Source of the DNA: JANRIG01 sp033765235
GTDB taxonomy: Bacteria; Bacteroidota; Bacteroidia; Cytophagales; UBA9547
DNA length: 64,000 bases
Assembly: GCA_033765235.1 (NCBI GenBank)
Contig: JANRIG010000009.1
Coordinates: 1 to 64,000 of the forward strand
Reading direction: 5' to 3'
Both the position numbers and the translations under genes were made by a program. Position 1 is the stretch's first letter, and every line of letters starts with the position of its first letter. Below, in pieces: positions 53,079 through 62,391 of the stretch. The notes below the pieces were generated by a model. The model was not told where the DNA came from. It searched no databases and worked only from the letters and a program-made list of their open reading frames with translations.

Positions 53079-53794
53079 TGCAAAAAATAGAATTTGAAGT
53101 GTGCCTCACTCCCGAGTTGTTGCATTTGCACAACTTAGAGCACAAATCGGTAGTAGTGGTAGATATATTGCGTGCTACCTCTTGCATGGTAACCGCCATG
53201 GCACACGGAGTAGCCGGCATAGTGCCTGTGCAGTCGCTCGACGAATGCAGGGAATATCAAAACAAAGGGTACATTTGTGCTGCAGAGCGCGATGGCAAAA
53301 AGATAGAAGGTTTTGAATTAGACAATTCACCATTCAGCTATATGGATAGCTCACTTCGTGGAAAAACCATAGCCGTGACCACCACCAATGGCACACAAGC
53401 CATATTAAAATCAAAAAAAGCCAAAAATATATTTATTGGTAGTTTTTTGAATCTGAAAGCAATCTCACAACAACTCTTAGAAATAAGTAACCCCATATTG
53501 GTAGTATGCTCAGGATGGAAAGGCAACTTCAACATAGAAGACACACTCTTTGCGGGAGCACTATCCTATGACATGTCACAATATATTGATTTGCAACAAG
53601 ATGCAGGCATAATAGCAGAGCAAATGTATAAATTGCACAGCGCAAATTTACAAACATTGGTACAGCAAAGTTCACACTGTAAGCGACTTTCAAAATTAAA
53701 TATTGTGAAAGATATAGAATATTGCTTATCTTTCGACCGTTATCAAGTAGTGCCTGAATATAAAGAAAGCATAATCAAACTCAGCCATGTCTAA
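53078..53794 (+). CDS. comB: 2-phosphosulfolactate phosphatase (ComB family)
   Basis: 238 residues of the ComB family, Mg-dependent phosphatases first known from methanogen coenzyme M synthesis, where 2-phosphosulfolactate becomes sulfolactate. Signatures are VVVDILRATSCMVTAMAHGV, ERDGKKIEGFELDNSP, the conserved IAVTTTNGTQAILKSKK, and VVCSGWKGNFNIEDTLFAGA. Bacteroidota do not make coenzyme M, so a role in another sulfonate or phosphatase pathway is likely and unproven. The start overlaps the gcvT stop by one base, and the end overlaps the OmpA lipoprotein gene by 8 bases, so the three genes are translationally coupled. Confidence 0.88.
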   Translation: MQKIEFEVCLTPELLHLHNLEHKSVVVVDILRATSCMVTAMAHGVAGIVPVQSLDECREYQNKGYICAAERDGKKIEGFELDNSPFSYMDSSLRGKTIAVTTTNGTQAILKSKKAKNIFIGSFLNLKAISQQLLEISNPILVVCSGWKGNFNIEDTLFAGALSYDMSQYIDLQQDAGIIAEQMYKLHSANLQTLVQQSSHCKRLSKLNIVKDIEYCLSFDRYQVVPEYKESIIKLSHV

Positions 53795-54776
53795 GTCTAA
53801 CCCTTTGAAAATAGCCACCATAGCAGTGCTAATATTGTCATCATGTGTGTCGAGCAAAAAATATGATGATTTGCTAAAGAAAAAACTTAGGCTCGATGCA
53901 GACTTTGCCAGTGCACAAGACAGCCTTAATGCATACAAGGTAAAAAGTAAAAATCAGGGCCAAGCATTAGACAACTTGAGTACCTTGAGCAAAAAACTCA
54001 AAGAAGACAGTGCTTCACTGGCCGATAAACTTACACGCACTCAAAAACTGCTCGATGAGCAAACAGCAACCGGTGACCGCCTCAGAAAAGACTATAAAGA
54101 CCTACTTGCAAGCTACTCTGCAGAGTCTAACAAGTTGAGCTCAAACCTTGCCAAAAAAGAGCAGCAACTATTAGACATGGAAAAAAACTTGCAAATTGCC
54201 AAAAAGCAAAACGACAGCTTGCTCACCAGCCTGAGAGAGCGAGAGCGGAAAGTAAATGAGTTGCAAGCCATACTACGTAAAAAAGACTCTGCAGTAGTAG
54301 CACTCAAAAATACAGTGAGCGATGCACTATTATCATTTAAAGATAAAGGGCTCACCGTGAGTGTGAAAAATGGCAAAGTATATGTGTCAGTATCTGAGCA
54401 GTTGCTTTTCAAATCAGGCAGCACACTGGTAGATGACAGGGGCAAAGAAGCACTCAAAAAACTGGCAGATGCCCTCAAAAACCAGACAGAGGTGAATGTG
54501 ATGGTAGAAGGCCACACTGACGATGTGCAGGTAAGCAAAAATGCCAATACACCCTTTAGCGACAATTGGGACTTGAGTGTGCTCAGAGCCACCGAAATCA
54601 CACGGATACTCATACAAGGTGGTATAAATCCTAAACGACTTATGCCTGCAGGTCATGGAGAGTTTTCGCCAATGGCAGAAGGTAAAACTGCAGATGCACG
54701 TCAAAAAAACCGCCGCACAGAGATTATACTCACCCCAAAACTTGATGAACTATTCAAAATATTGGAGAGCAATTAG
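53787..54776 (+). CDS. OmpA-family peptidoglycan-binding lipoprotein with coiled-coil
   Basis: 329 residues. A lipoprotein signal peptide ends at lipobox LILSSC (Cys about 20). A long coiled-coil of heptad-rich segments runs from about 25 to 190 (KKLRLDADFASAQDSLNAYK, LREREKVNELQ-like). The C-terminal OmpA domain (about 200-320) has VEGHTDDVQVSKNANTPFSD, WDLSVLRATEITRILIQGG, RLMPAGHGEFSP, and RQKNRRTEIIL, which bind peptidoglycan stem peptides. It should tether the outer membrane to the wall. The start overlaps the end of comB by eight bases. It closes the gcvT-comB-ompA operon. Confidence 0.9.
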   Translation: MSKSNPLKIATIAVLILSSCVSSKKYDDLLKKKLRLDADFASAQDSLNAYKVKSKNQGQALDNLSTLSKKLKEDSASLADKLTRTQKLLDEQTATGDRLRKDYKDLLASYSAESNKLSSNLAKKEQQLLDMEKNLQIAKKQNDSLLTSLRERERKVNELQAILRKKDSAVVALKNTVSDALLSFKDKGLTVSVKNGKVYVSVSEQLLFKSGSTLVDDRGKEALKKLADALKNQTEVNVMVEGHTDDVQVSKNANTPFSDNWDLSVLRATEITRILIQGGINPKRLMPAGHGEFSPMAEGKTADARQKNRRTEIILTPKLDELFKILESN

Positions 54777-55010
54777 GCTATATTAAACTATTGACTACTA
54801 AACATCACCATTAATTCATCCGGAGAGTGTTCATCAAAAATTCTAGTGAGCAGCTACTTTTACTTTCAATATTCCTAACTTATTTTTTATTTGCCGTTAA
54901 ATTATGCTGTTACTTTATTAATCAATTATATAAACTACCATTGTATAATAAATATATTTTTACATAATTCAGGTTCATATTGACCAATTATTATTTATAG
55001 AAACAAATAC

Positions 55011-56111
55011 TTGCAAAAAATATTATCCAAATTACAAGAGCGAGCAAAGCAAAATACCCTCAGACAGCTCCCTGTTCCTCGCACCGACTTAGTAGATTTC
55101 TGCTCCAACGATTATTTGGGGCTGGCGCAAAACTCCAACCTTTTCCAAAATATTAATAATAGCTATAGTGCTCATTTACAGCTAAATATAAACGGAGCTA
55201 CAGGTTCGCGACTAATATCCGGCAATAGCGACTATGCCCAAAAACTGGAGCAGTATTTAGCAGATTTTTTTCAAGCACCTTCAGCATTGCTTTTCAACTC
55301 AGGCTATGCAGCCAATATGGGGGTATTTTCATCTATTCCACAAAAAGGCGACACAGTGCTGTATGATGAGCTGTGCCATGCCTGTATAAAAGACGGCATC
55401 AGGCTCAGCTTTGCAGACCGCTACCCATTCAGACACAATGACTTAGATGACTTAGAAAAAAAAATAAAAAAATCAAAAGGCGACGTGTATGTGGCTGTAG
55501 AAACCATATACTCTATGGATGGCGACCAAGCCCCGTTGGCAGCACTTGTGCAGCTTAGACAAAAATATGGCATTTATATCATTGCAGATGAGGCACATAG
55601 CACCGGTATAATGGGCTGTGGAGCGGGCATGTGCTGTGAGTTGGGCATTGAAAATGATATATTTATCAAAATATACACCTTTGGCAAAGCTATGGGTGCT
55701 CATGGGGCTGTGGTGGCAGGCAGTGATGAAGTGACACAGTATCTGGTGAATTTTTCACGTCCATTCATATACACCACTGCACTACCCTTGCACAACTTGG
55801 TGACTATCCGTGAGACATTTGCATATTTACAAGACAATCAGCATCTTATAACAACACTCAATGACAATGTGAGCCGTTTCAAATCAGGTTTGGCACATTT
55901 GCCCTTTATTCAAAGTACCTCACCCATACAAGCATGGGTATTGGGCAATGGCACAAAAGCAAAAAGCATATCTCAAACATTGGCACTTGCAGGTTTTGAT
56001 ATAAAAGCTATACTGGCACCTACCGTGCGCGAAGGCACTGAGCGACTCAGATATTGCATACATGCCTTCAATACCTACTCGCAAATAGATGAACTCAAAA
56101 AATATTTTTAG
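55011..56111 (+). CDS. bioF: 8-amino-7-oxononanoate synthase (BioF; alpha-oxoamine synthase family)
   Basis: 366 residues of the PLP-dependent alpha-oxoamine synthase family, condensing pimeloyl thioester with alanine in biotin synthesis. FCSNDYLGLAQNSNLF, NGATGSRLISGNSDYAQKLE, FNSGYAANMGVFSSIPQKGD and IIADEAHSTGIMGCGAG are clear; the PLP lysine sits in IYTFGKAMGAHGAVVAGS. The length and N-terminus fit Bacteroidota BioF. The start must be TTG at 55011, as no in-frame ATG lies before the catalytic core. Relatives in the family include serine palmitoyltransferase and the cysteate acyltransferase of sulfonolipid synthesis, so the substrate is not proven. No other bio gene is nearby. Confidence 0.82.
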   Translation: MQKILSKLQERAKQNTLRQLPVPRTDLVDFCSNDYLGLAQNSNLFQNINNSYSAHLQLNINGATGSRLISGNSDYAQKLEQYLADFFQAPSALLFNSGYAANMGVFSSIPQKGDTVLYDELCHACIKDGIRLSFADRYPFRHNDLDDLEKKIKKSKGDVYVAVETIYSMDGDQAPLAALVQLRQKYGIYIIADEAHSTGIMGCGAGMCCELGIENDIFIKIYTFGKAMGAHGAVVAGSDEVTQYLVNFSRPFIYTTALPLHNLVTIRETFAYLQDNQHLITTLNDNVSRFKSGLAHLPFIQSTSPIQAWVLGNGTKAKSISQTLALAGFDIKAILAPTVREGTERLRYCIHAFNTYSQIDELKKYF

Positions 56112-56253
56112 GTTTTGGCATCTGTAAAATTATACTGAATTTTGCACATATAAATAAATAAGCCCCTATGCAAATTATCTTGCAAAGAAATAGTATTAGG
56201 ATGTAAAGTATAAAAATTAGGAAGATAAAAGATTTCAGTTATTAATATTGTAC

Positions 56254-56261
56254 TACTTTTG
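56254..56261 (+). promoter_or_regulatory. Candidate -7 box for adk
   Basis: TACTTTTG matches TAnnTTTG and lies 24 bases before the adk ATG. TTTC at 56233-56236 could serve as an imperfect -33 element with a 17-base spacer. Confidence 0.45.
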
Positions 56262-56285
56262 TATATATAAATAAATGATACTCCC

Positions 56286-56861
56286 ATGCTAAATATCGTA
56301 TTATTCGGACCTCCCGGTGCGGGCAAAGGCACCCAAAGCGAAAAGCTCATAGCAAAATATAATCTCATTCACTTGTCTACCGGGGATATACTCCGAGCAG
56401 AGCGCAAAGCCGGCACACCACTTGGCACTAAGGCCAATCAATACATAGAAAAGGGAGAACTGGTGCCTGACGAGGTAGTGATAGGCATGATAGAAAACAA
56501 GCTCAAAGAATATAGCTCACACAATGGCTTTATATTTGATGGCTTTCCACGTACCGTGCCCCAAGCACAAGCACTGGACACGCTGCTATCTAAAATGAAT
56601 ACTGGAATATCATGCATGGTGTCGCTGGATGTAGAACGTAACGAGCTTATTAAGAGGCTATTAATCAGGGGAAAAGATAGTGGTCGTGCCGATGACCAAG
56701 ATGAAAATGTGATAAAAAACAGGATAGAAGTGTACAACAAAGAAACACTACCCGTAGCCGATTATTATAAAAAGCAAAACAAACTGGCCACTATCAACGG
56801 TATTGGCAGCATAGATGATATATTTGTAGCTATAACCAAAGCGGTGGATAGCTATAAATAA
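56286..56861 (+). CDS. adk: Adenylate kinase
   Basis: 191 residues, the short-LID form of adenylate kinase, which equilibrates ATP, AMP and ADP. The P-loop is IVLFGPPGAGKGTQSEKLIA at residues about 4-22; the AMP-binding segment is HLSTGDILRAERKAGTPLG. The FDGFPRTVPQAQALDTLL motif holds the conserved Asp/Arg pair, and GRADDQDENVIKNRIEVY is the LID/C-terminal signature. There is no zinc-binding LID insertion. It lies alone between bioF and htpG. Confidence 0.96.
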   Translation: MLNIVLFGPPGAGKGTQSEKLIAKYNLIHLSTGDILRAERKAGTPLGTKANQYIEKGELVPDEVVIGMIENKLKEYSSHNGFIFDGFPRTVPQAQALDTLLSKMNTGISCMVSLDVERNELIKRLLIRGKDSGRADDQDENVIKNRIEVYNKETLPVADYYKKQNKLATINGIGSIDDIFVAITKAVDSYK

Positions 56862-57041
56862 GCTGGCATAAGATTGAAAATATTATTTTTTTTAAGAGAA
56901 TAATGGCTACCTGTTAGTTGACATGATAAGGCTTGAACATGTGAGTTTTTTTATTATTCAACCCTACTTTATGACATGATGTCAGTTTGATGATTTGGAA
57001 TATATTTTGTAAGTGTATTGCAAACATTAATCTAAAAAATT

Positions 57042-58871
57042 ATGCAAGAAAAAGGTTCATTATCCATTCATACTGAGAATATATTTCCCATTATTAAAAA
57101 ATTTTTATACTCAGACCATGAAATATTTTTGCGGGAGTTAGTGTCAAATGCTACTGATGCCATTCAAAAAATCAAAAAATTAGCCTCTATAGGCGAATAC
57201 TCCGGCGAACTTGGAGCACTCAAAATAACTGTGAGCATCAATGAAGCTGCCAAAACCCTCACTATCAGCGACAATGGAATAGGACTCACGGCAGAAGAAA
57301 TGAAAAAATACCTGAACCAAATTGCATTCTCAGGGGCATCTGAATTTCTTGAAAAATACAAAGACAAGCTGGATACTAACCAAGACATCATAGGTAAATT
57401 CGGGCTTGGATTTTATTCGGCATTTATGGTAGCAGACAGGGTAGAGGTAGTGAGCTTGTCGCATGGAGTGGAAGCTGCACCTGTGAAATGGAGCTGCGAT
57501 GGCAGCACTACTTTTGAGATAACCGACGGTGTAAAAAAAGAAAGAGGCACAGATGTAATATTGTACATAAACGAAGACTCCAAAGAATTTCTTGAGAAAC
57601 ACCGTATCAATAGTATTTTAGAAAAATATGGCAAATTTTTGCCTATTGAAGTAGAATTTGACGGCAAAATTATTAATAATACTCGCCCTATATGGGTAAT
57701 ACCACCCGGTGAACTTAAAGATGAAGATTACCTCAAATTTTACAAAGAGCTGTATCCATTTTCTGAAGACCCTCTATTTTGGATACATTTGAATGTAGAT
57801 TACCCATTCAACCTTACCGGGGTACTATATTTCCCTAAGGTAAAACAAGATTTTGAACTTCAAAAAAACAAAATACAACTCTATAGCCGCCAAGTATTTA
57901 TCACAGAAGAAGTAAAGGATATAGTGCCGGACTTTCTCATGTTGCTGCATGGAGTGATAGACTCTCCGGATATACCGCTCAATGTGTCGCGAAGCTATCT
58001 GCAAAGTGATGCTAATGTAAAAAAAATCAATGCCCACATATCCAAAAAAGTAGCAGACAAATTACAAGAGCTGTATCAAAACAATGCCAAAGCGTTTGAA
58101 GAAAAGTGGGACAGCATAGGGCTTTTTGTGAAATATGGCATGATAACTGATGACAAATTTTATGAACGTGCCAAAGAATTTTGCTTGGTAAAAAATGTAG
58201 AAGGACAATATTATAACTTAGAAAATTACAAAAACAAAATATTGCCCACCCAGACTGACAAAAATCAAAATTTAGTATATATATACACCCACGACGCCCT
58301 CAAGCAGCATACATTTATACAACAAGCACAAAAAAAATCGTACGATGTACTACTCTTTGACCACCCTATAGACGCACACTTTACCGGGCACATGGAGCGC
58401 AAACTTGATAAAGTTTTATTCAAAAGGGTGGATTCTGACATAGCCGATAAGTTGGTAGAAAATGACATAAAACTCGAAAGTGTACTTTCAGATCAAGATA
58501 AAGAAAAACTCAAAACAGTATTTGAAACTGCTATTGATAATAAGAACATGAATGTATCTGTAGAGCCTCTTGCTTCTGATGAGTTGCCAGTAACCGTGAC
58601 TTTGCCTGAGTTTATGCGCCGTATGAAAGAGATGAGTGCTGCCGGTGGTGGCATGGCATTTATGGGCAATATGCCCGATACATACCAAGTGGTGGTAAAT
58701 GCCAATCACCCACTGATACACAAAATAGCATCGGAGACTGATGAGGCTAACAAAACCAAACTTGCCAAATACTCTTACGACTTAGGACTTCTATCACAAA
58801 ATATGCTTACAGGCAAAGACCTTACAGGCTTCATAGAAGTGGCTCTGCTGCAAGCACAGCACGCTAATTGA
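57042..58871 (+). CDS. htpG: Chaperone HtpG (Hsp90)
   Basis: 609 residues, full length for bacterial Hsp90. The GHKL ATPase domain has FLRELVSNATDAIQKIKKLA, ISDNGIGLTAEEMKKYLNQI and GKFGLGFYSAFMVADRVEVV. The middle domain (VKQDFELQKNKIQLYSRQVF, SPDIPLNVSRSYLQSD) has the catalytic Arg loop. The C-terminal dimerisation domain includes PEFMRRMKEMSAAGGG. It is a cytoplasmic stress chaperone. No CIRCE element is visible in the 180-base upstream gap. The C-terminus lacks the eukaryotic MEEVD tail, as expected. Confidence 0.95.
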   Translation: MQEKGSLSIHTENIFPIIKKFLYSDHEIFLRELVSNATDAIQKIKKLASIGEYSGELGALKITVSINEAAKTLTISDNGIGLTAEEMKKYLNQIAFSGASEFLEKYKDKLDTNQDIIGKFGLGFYSAFMVADRVEVVSLSHGVEAAPVKWSCDGSTTFEITDGVKKERGTDVILYINEDSKEFLEKHRINSILEKYGKFLPIEVEFDGKIINNTRPIWVIPPGELKDEDYLKFYKELYPFSEDPLFWIHLNVDYPFNLTGVLYFPKVKQDFELQKNKIQLYSRQVFITEEVKDIVPDFLMLLHGVIDSPDIPLNVSRSYLQSDANVKKINAHISKKVADKLQELYQNNAKAFEEKWDSIGLFVKYGMITDDKFYERAKEFCLVKNVEGQYYNLENYKNKILPTQTDKNQNLVYIYTHDALKQHTFIQQAQKKSYDVLLFDHPIDAHFTGHMERKLDKVLFKRVDSDIADKLVENDIKLESVLSDQDKEKLKTVFETAIDNKNMNVSVEPLASDELPVTVTLPEFMRRMKEMSAAGGGMAFMGNMPDTYQVVVNANHPLIHKIASETDEANKTKLAKYSYDLGLLSQNMLTGKDLTGFIEVALLQAQHAN

Positions 58872-58939
58872 GCTATTGTGTAATATTGACAATCGTATTA
58901 AGCCAATACCGTTCATTATTATTCAAAATAATAAATATA

Positions 58940-59947
58940 TTACCAATCAGGCTTTTGACGATTTTTTGATTTTGCGTCAGGTTCCCTTTTTACTTGTTGC
59001 AAGTATTGAGTTTCATTGCTTTTGAGAGCATCAAGTAGCATTTGGGCACGCTGTTGTGTGAGACCCATAGCTGCAAGCTCCTGAGGATTTGCTACTATTT
59101 TGTCTCTGCTTTTTTTGCCTCCTGCAGGTTGCTTGCCTTGCTCACCCGCCATTTGAGGCTCAGGCTTTTGACCTTCTTTTTTAGCATCTTTTTTGCCTTG
59201 TCCGGGTTGCTTGTCATCGCCTTTTTTAGGGTCGTCTTTGCCTTTGTCAGCAGATGGATTTTGTGATTTGGGGTCTTGCTTAGGATCTTTGCCATTGTTT
59301 TGCGCGTTTTTGTCATCCTTTTTATCGCCTTGTTTTTGGTCATCTTTTTTGTCTCCGGATTTTGAGTCTTTGTCCTTGCTGTCGTTTTGTTTGTTTTGGT
59401 CTTTGTTATCTCCATTTTTAGGATCTTGCTTTTGGTCTTTGTTTTGTTGGTTGTCGTCTTTTTTGTCTTGTTTATCATTTTTGTCATTTTTTGTTTTTTG
59501 CTCTTCTTTTTTTTCGGGCATCTTTTTTAGCAATTCATAATTATATCTTGCTTCGCTGTTGTCAGGGTTGGCCTTTATAGCCTCTTTGTAGTAGGAGAGT
59601 GCTTTGTCTTTGTCACCATCTGCTTTGTATGAGAGTGTGCCGAGTTGCTGAGCTGCTACAGATTTTATTTTGGCATTATTTGCAGCATAGGCGCGCTCAT
59701 ACATTTTAGATGCTTCCATGATATTGCCTGATTGGTAGTAGCTGTGTGCAAGATTGAGCATTGCATTTTCGTCATATACTTTGAGGGTATCAAGCAAGTA
59801 TTGAAACTTAGATATGGCTACCGGATAGTTGCGCTCTTCATAAGCATGTTCAGCTTCGCTTTTAGCATTGTTTTTTAAGGCAATACCATTTATTTTGGCA
59901 CCTATTCCATCAAAAACTAACAGGTATATTAATAAGATGTGCATCAT
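58940..59947 (-). CDS. BatC-like TPR protein with charged low-complexity linker
   Basis: 335 residues. An N-terminal hydrophobic segment (ILLIYLLVFDGIG) is followed by TPR-like repeats (about 28-140): AYEERNYPVAISKFQYLLDT, AMLNLAHSYYQSGNIMEASK and ALSYYKEAIKANPDNSEARY. About residues 140-290 form an extreme Lys/Asp/Gln/Asn/Gly-rich stretch (for example KDSKSGDKKDDQKQGDKKDD), probably disordered. The C-terminus has LAAMGLTQQRAQMLLDALKS and YLQQVKREPD, matching BatC. In Bacteroides the Bat proteins are linked to aerotolerance. Its start overlaps the batB stop (ATGA), so the pair is translationally coupled. BatA, BatD and BatE are not in the window. Confidence 0.75.
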   Translation of the reverse strand: MMHILLIYLLVFDGIGAKINGIALKNNAKSEAEHAYEERNYPVAISKFQYLLDTLKVYDENAMLNLAHSYYQSGNIMEASKMYERAYAANNAKIKSVAAQQLGTLSYKADGDKDKALSYYKEAIKANPDNSEARYNYELLKKMPEKKEEQKTKNDKNDKQDKKDDNQQNKDQKQDPKNGDNKDQNKQNDSKDKDSKSGDKKDDQKQGDKKDDKNAQNNGKDPKQDPKSQNPSADKGKDDPKKGDDKQPGQGKKDAKKEGQKPEPQMAGEQGKQPAGGKKSRDKIVANPQELAAMGLTQQRAQMLLDALKSNETQYLQQVKREPDAKSKNRQKPDW

Positions 59948-60918
59948 ATTTTTATGGTTTTTATGGTGATTAATACATCAAGGATTATAAAGCCAAGGGC
60001 TATAAATAAGAAATAGAAGTATTTATTTGCGGTAGCATCTATTGTTTTTACCTCTCTCAGCTCGCCTTCTATGCCGCTTATATCTTTGATGAGTTTGGGT
60101 ATTTCATTTTTAATATTTGATATTTCATAATATTTGCCGGATGTAATATCTGCCAGTCGCTTTAGGGCATCTATATTCAATTTGCTAATTACAGTTTTGC
60201 CGTTTTGGTCTGTTTTAAAGCCGTACTCAGTAGGTATTTGGGCACCATCTTGGGTGCCTATGCCTACGGTGAACAGTTTTATGCCTTTGTCTTCCAACTC
60301 ATTGGCAAGAGATTGGGTTTCTTCCCCAAAGTCTTCACCATCGCTAAAGAGTATTACAATTTTGGATTTTTGCTCTATTTGCCCTTTGGTGTCAGACTTT
60401 TCGAATCGCTTCATTACTAACTGCAGTGCAGGGGCAAAATCAGTACCTGCTTCAGGCACCAATTTTGAGTTTAAGGTTTCAATAAATAGACTTATGGCAC
60501 CCATATCATAGGTGAGTGGACATTGTACAAAAGCATCGGAGGAGAATATGATTAACCCTATTCGGTCTGAAGCAAATGCATCTGCAATTTTTTTGAGTTC
60601 AAATTTTACTTTTTCGAGGCGTGAGGGCTGCACATCACGTGCGTTCATAGAGTTGGACAGATCTATCAGTACATATATGTCTTTGCCTATGGATTTTATT
60701 TCTTTTTTGATATCGCCAAACGTAGGCGACATGAGAGATATGACTATGAGTATAAGGTATATACTGCGAAAAAATAGTTTTATAAATACCGACCTAAAGC
60801 CTGTCTTGAGCACTATGGCAAGGTACGATACGCGCACTATATATATGAAATAAAAAAATACGATACTGCCTATAAGTATAAGTTCAAAAATATTGGGCCA
60901 ACGCTGAAATGATACCAT
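59944..60918 (-). CDS. BatB-like von Willebrand factor A membrane protein
   Basis: 324 residues from ATG 60918; an in-frame TTG at 61011 would add 31 hydrophobic residues. Two N-terminal membrane helices (about 8-40 and 52-68) precede a periplasmic or cytoplasmic VWA domain with a complete MIDAS: DIYVLIDLSNSMNARDV (DxSxS). Then come LIIFSSDAFVQCPLTYDMGA, VPEAGTDFAPALQLVMKRF (Thr) and VILFSDGEDFGEETQSLANE (Asp). A C-terminal membrane helix follows (YFYFLFIALGFIILDVLITI). The motif DRIGLIIFSSDAFVQCPLT is typical of BatA/BatB proteins, and the adjacent batC supports the BatB call. The shorter start is chosen because BatB proteins begin near this first helix. Confidence 0.8.
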   Translation of the reverse strand: MVSFQRWPNIFELILIGSIVFFYFIYIVRVSYLAIVLKTGFRSVFIKLFFRSIYLILIVISLMSPTFGDIKKEIKSIGKDIYVLIDLSNSMNARDVQPSRLEKVKFELKKIADAFASDRIGLIIFSSDAFVQCPLTYDMGAISLFIETLNSKLVPEAGTDFAPALQLVMKRFEKSDTKGQIEQKSKIVILFSDGEDFGEETQSLANELEDKGIKLFTVGIGTQDGAQIPTEYGFKTDQNGKTVISKLNIDALKRLADITSGKYYEISNIKNEIPKLIKDISGIEGELREVKTIDATANKYFYFLFIALGFIILDVLITIKTIKI

Positions 60919-61011
60919 GATGAAAAATATGTACAAAAATAATACCAAATAACAGAGGAGCAAATATTTGACACCTATGTCGATAATCTTTTTTGAAAAT
61001 AACAACTGCAA

Positions 61012-61345
61012 AAGTTAAATAATGTAAATACAATGTAGTTTAGTTAAGGAAGTTTCTCTCATTTGAGGGCAAGAGCATGCCTAAATATTAGCAATATCAG
61101 AGAAAGGGGCTACGACAAACTACCATTAATATGTTATATAAACTGCTGTAATTCAAATAATTGTATTTATAAAGTGGATTTATTTATTTTATCAAAAAAA
61201 AATAAATCCTCAACCCAACTTGCAATAGAGGCTAAACTAAATGACTTTGATACCAACATAAAGAATGACTCATTCATTAGTGCTTCACCACATTTACCCA
61301 ATACATTTTTACATACCTTTGTAAATAAGTAATGATATAAGAAAG
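61012..61345. other. Gene-free divergent region
   Basis: Non-coding gap of about 330-430 bases (depending on the batB start) between batB (minus) and menC (plus). A TTG-started 89-codon frame at 61063-61332 has no recognisable domain and runs through the menC promoter, so I do not regard it as a gene. No tRNA or hairpin was found. Confidence 0.5.
61293..61321 (+). promoter_or_regulatory. Promoter of menC
   Basis: TACCTTTG at 61314-61321 matches the TAnnTTTG -7 consensus. TTTA at 61293-61296, 17 bases upstream, is a near-match to the -33 TTTG. The predicted start lies about 18 bases before the ATG at 61346. Confidence 0.5.
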
Positions 61346-62389
61346 ATGTTGCAACTTACTTACAGCAAAAATAAACTGCAATTTAAGCACCCAATACGGA
61401 CCTCTCGGGGCGAGATGAACACACATGACACATATATACTGAGGCTGACAGATGAAATACATCCTGATATTTACGGATTAGGCGAGGCAGCACCACTTCC
61501 CGGGCTTAGTATTGACCACTTGTCCGATATAGACCATGTATTATCAGTGTTGCAACAAACATTACAGGCTTATGATATAGATAGTTTTACAAAAATATTG
61601 CCCTACTTGGAGGATGAATACAAATTATACCCCTCTGTAGTATTTGCCTTACAAACAGCATTTTATGATTTAAAAATTGGCCAAATGGGCAAAGTATTTG
61701 CCTCTCCATTTTATGATATGTATATGCCCATACCTATCAATGGGCTGGTATGGATGAGCAATGCAGACACCATGCTTGCTCAAGCATTAGACAAAATAAA
61801 TCAAGGTTTTACTACCATAAAAATAAAAGTAGGTGCATTGGATTTTGAAGAAGAGTATCAATTATTAGCACATATCAGAAAGTTATATACTGCAGACCAA
61901 CTCGGCATACGGTTAGATGCCAATGGTGCATGGCTGCCTTCTGAAGTATTTGAAAAATTGGAAAGACTACAAAAATTTGATATTCACTCCATAGAGCAAC
62001 CTCTCAATGCCAAATATATAGAGGACACTAAAAAGTTGTGCTGCAAATCTATCATAGCTGTAGCTTTGGACGAGCAACTTATAGGATATAAAAACCTTAA
62101 AGAGAAGGCAGAATTACTACAATATATAAATCCACAATACATAGTGCTGAAACCTACGCTGCTGGGAGGCTATAGCCAATGCAATGAATATATAAGTACT
62201 GCAGAAAAGTTAGGCATAGGATGGTGGCTTACTTCTGCATTGGAATCAAACATTGGGCTATGTGCCATTGCCCAATATTGCTCACTGCAAGACATAGTGC
62301 TGCCTCAGGGGCTGGGCACGGGAGGGCTGTATGTAAATAACTTTGAGCCGGAGATGCGTATTCAAAATGGTATGCTGGTACGGGTGTAA
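61346..62389 (+). CDS. menC: o-Succinylbenzoate synthase (enolase superfamily)
   Basis: 347 residues of the muconate-lactonising subgroup. The catalytic TIM barrel shows the KxK motif (TIKIKVGALDFEEEYQLL), metal ligands in GIRLDANGAWLP, HSIEQPL and VALDEQLIG, and the second lysine in YIVLKPTLLGGYSQC. PINGLVWMSNA and WWLTSALESNIGLCAIAQ also fit menaquinone-pathway OSBS. It dehydrates SHCHC to o-succinylbenzoate. A dipeptide epimerase is an alternative in this subgroup, but the Bacteroidota OSBS pattern (LPQGLGTGGLYVNNF) favours MenC. It is monocistronic with its own promoter; other men genes are outside the window. Confidence 0.85.
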   Translation: MLQLTYSKNKLQFKHPIRTSRGEMNTHDTYILRLTDEIHPDIYGLGEAAPLPGLSIDHLSDIDHVLSVLQQTLQAYDIDSFTKILPYLEDEYKLYPSVVFALQTAFYDLKIGQMGKVFASPFYDMYMPIPINGLVWMSNADTMLAQALDKINQGFTTIKIKVGALDFEEEYQLLAHIRKLYTADQLGIRLDANGAWLPSEVFEKLERLQKFDIHSIEQPLNAKYIEDTKKLCCKSIIAVALDEQLIGYKNLKEKAELLQYINPQYIVLKPTLLGGYSQCNEYISTAEKLGIGWWLTSALESNIGLCAIAQYCSLQDIVLPQGLGTGGLYVNNFEPEMRIQNGMLVRV

Positions 62390-62391
62390 GG

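Noticed and set aside
61063..61332. 89-codon frame between batB and menC
   Set aside because: It starts with TTG, has no domain, low-complexity content, and spans the menC promoter.
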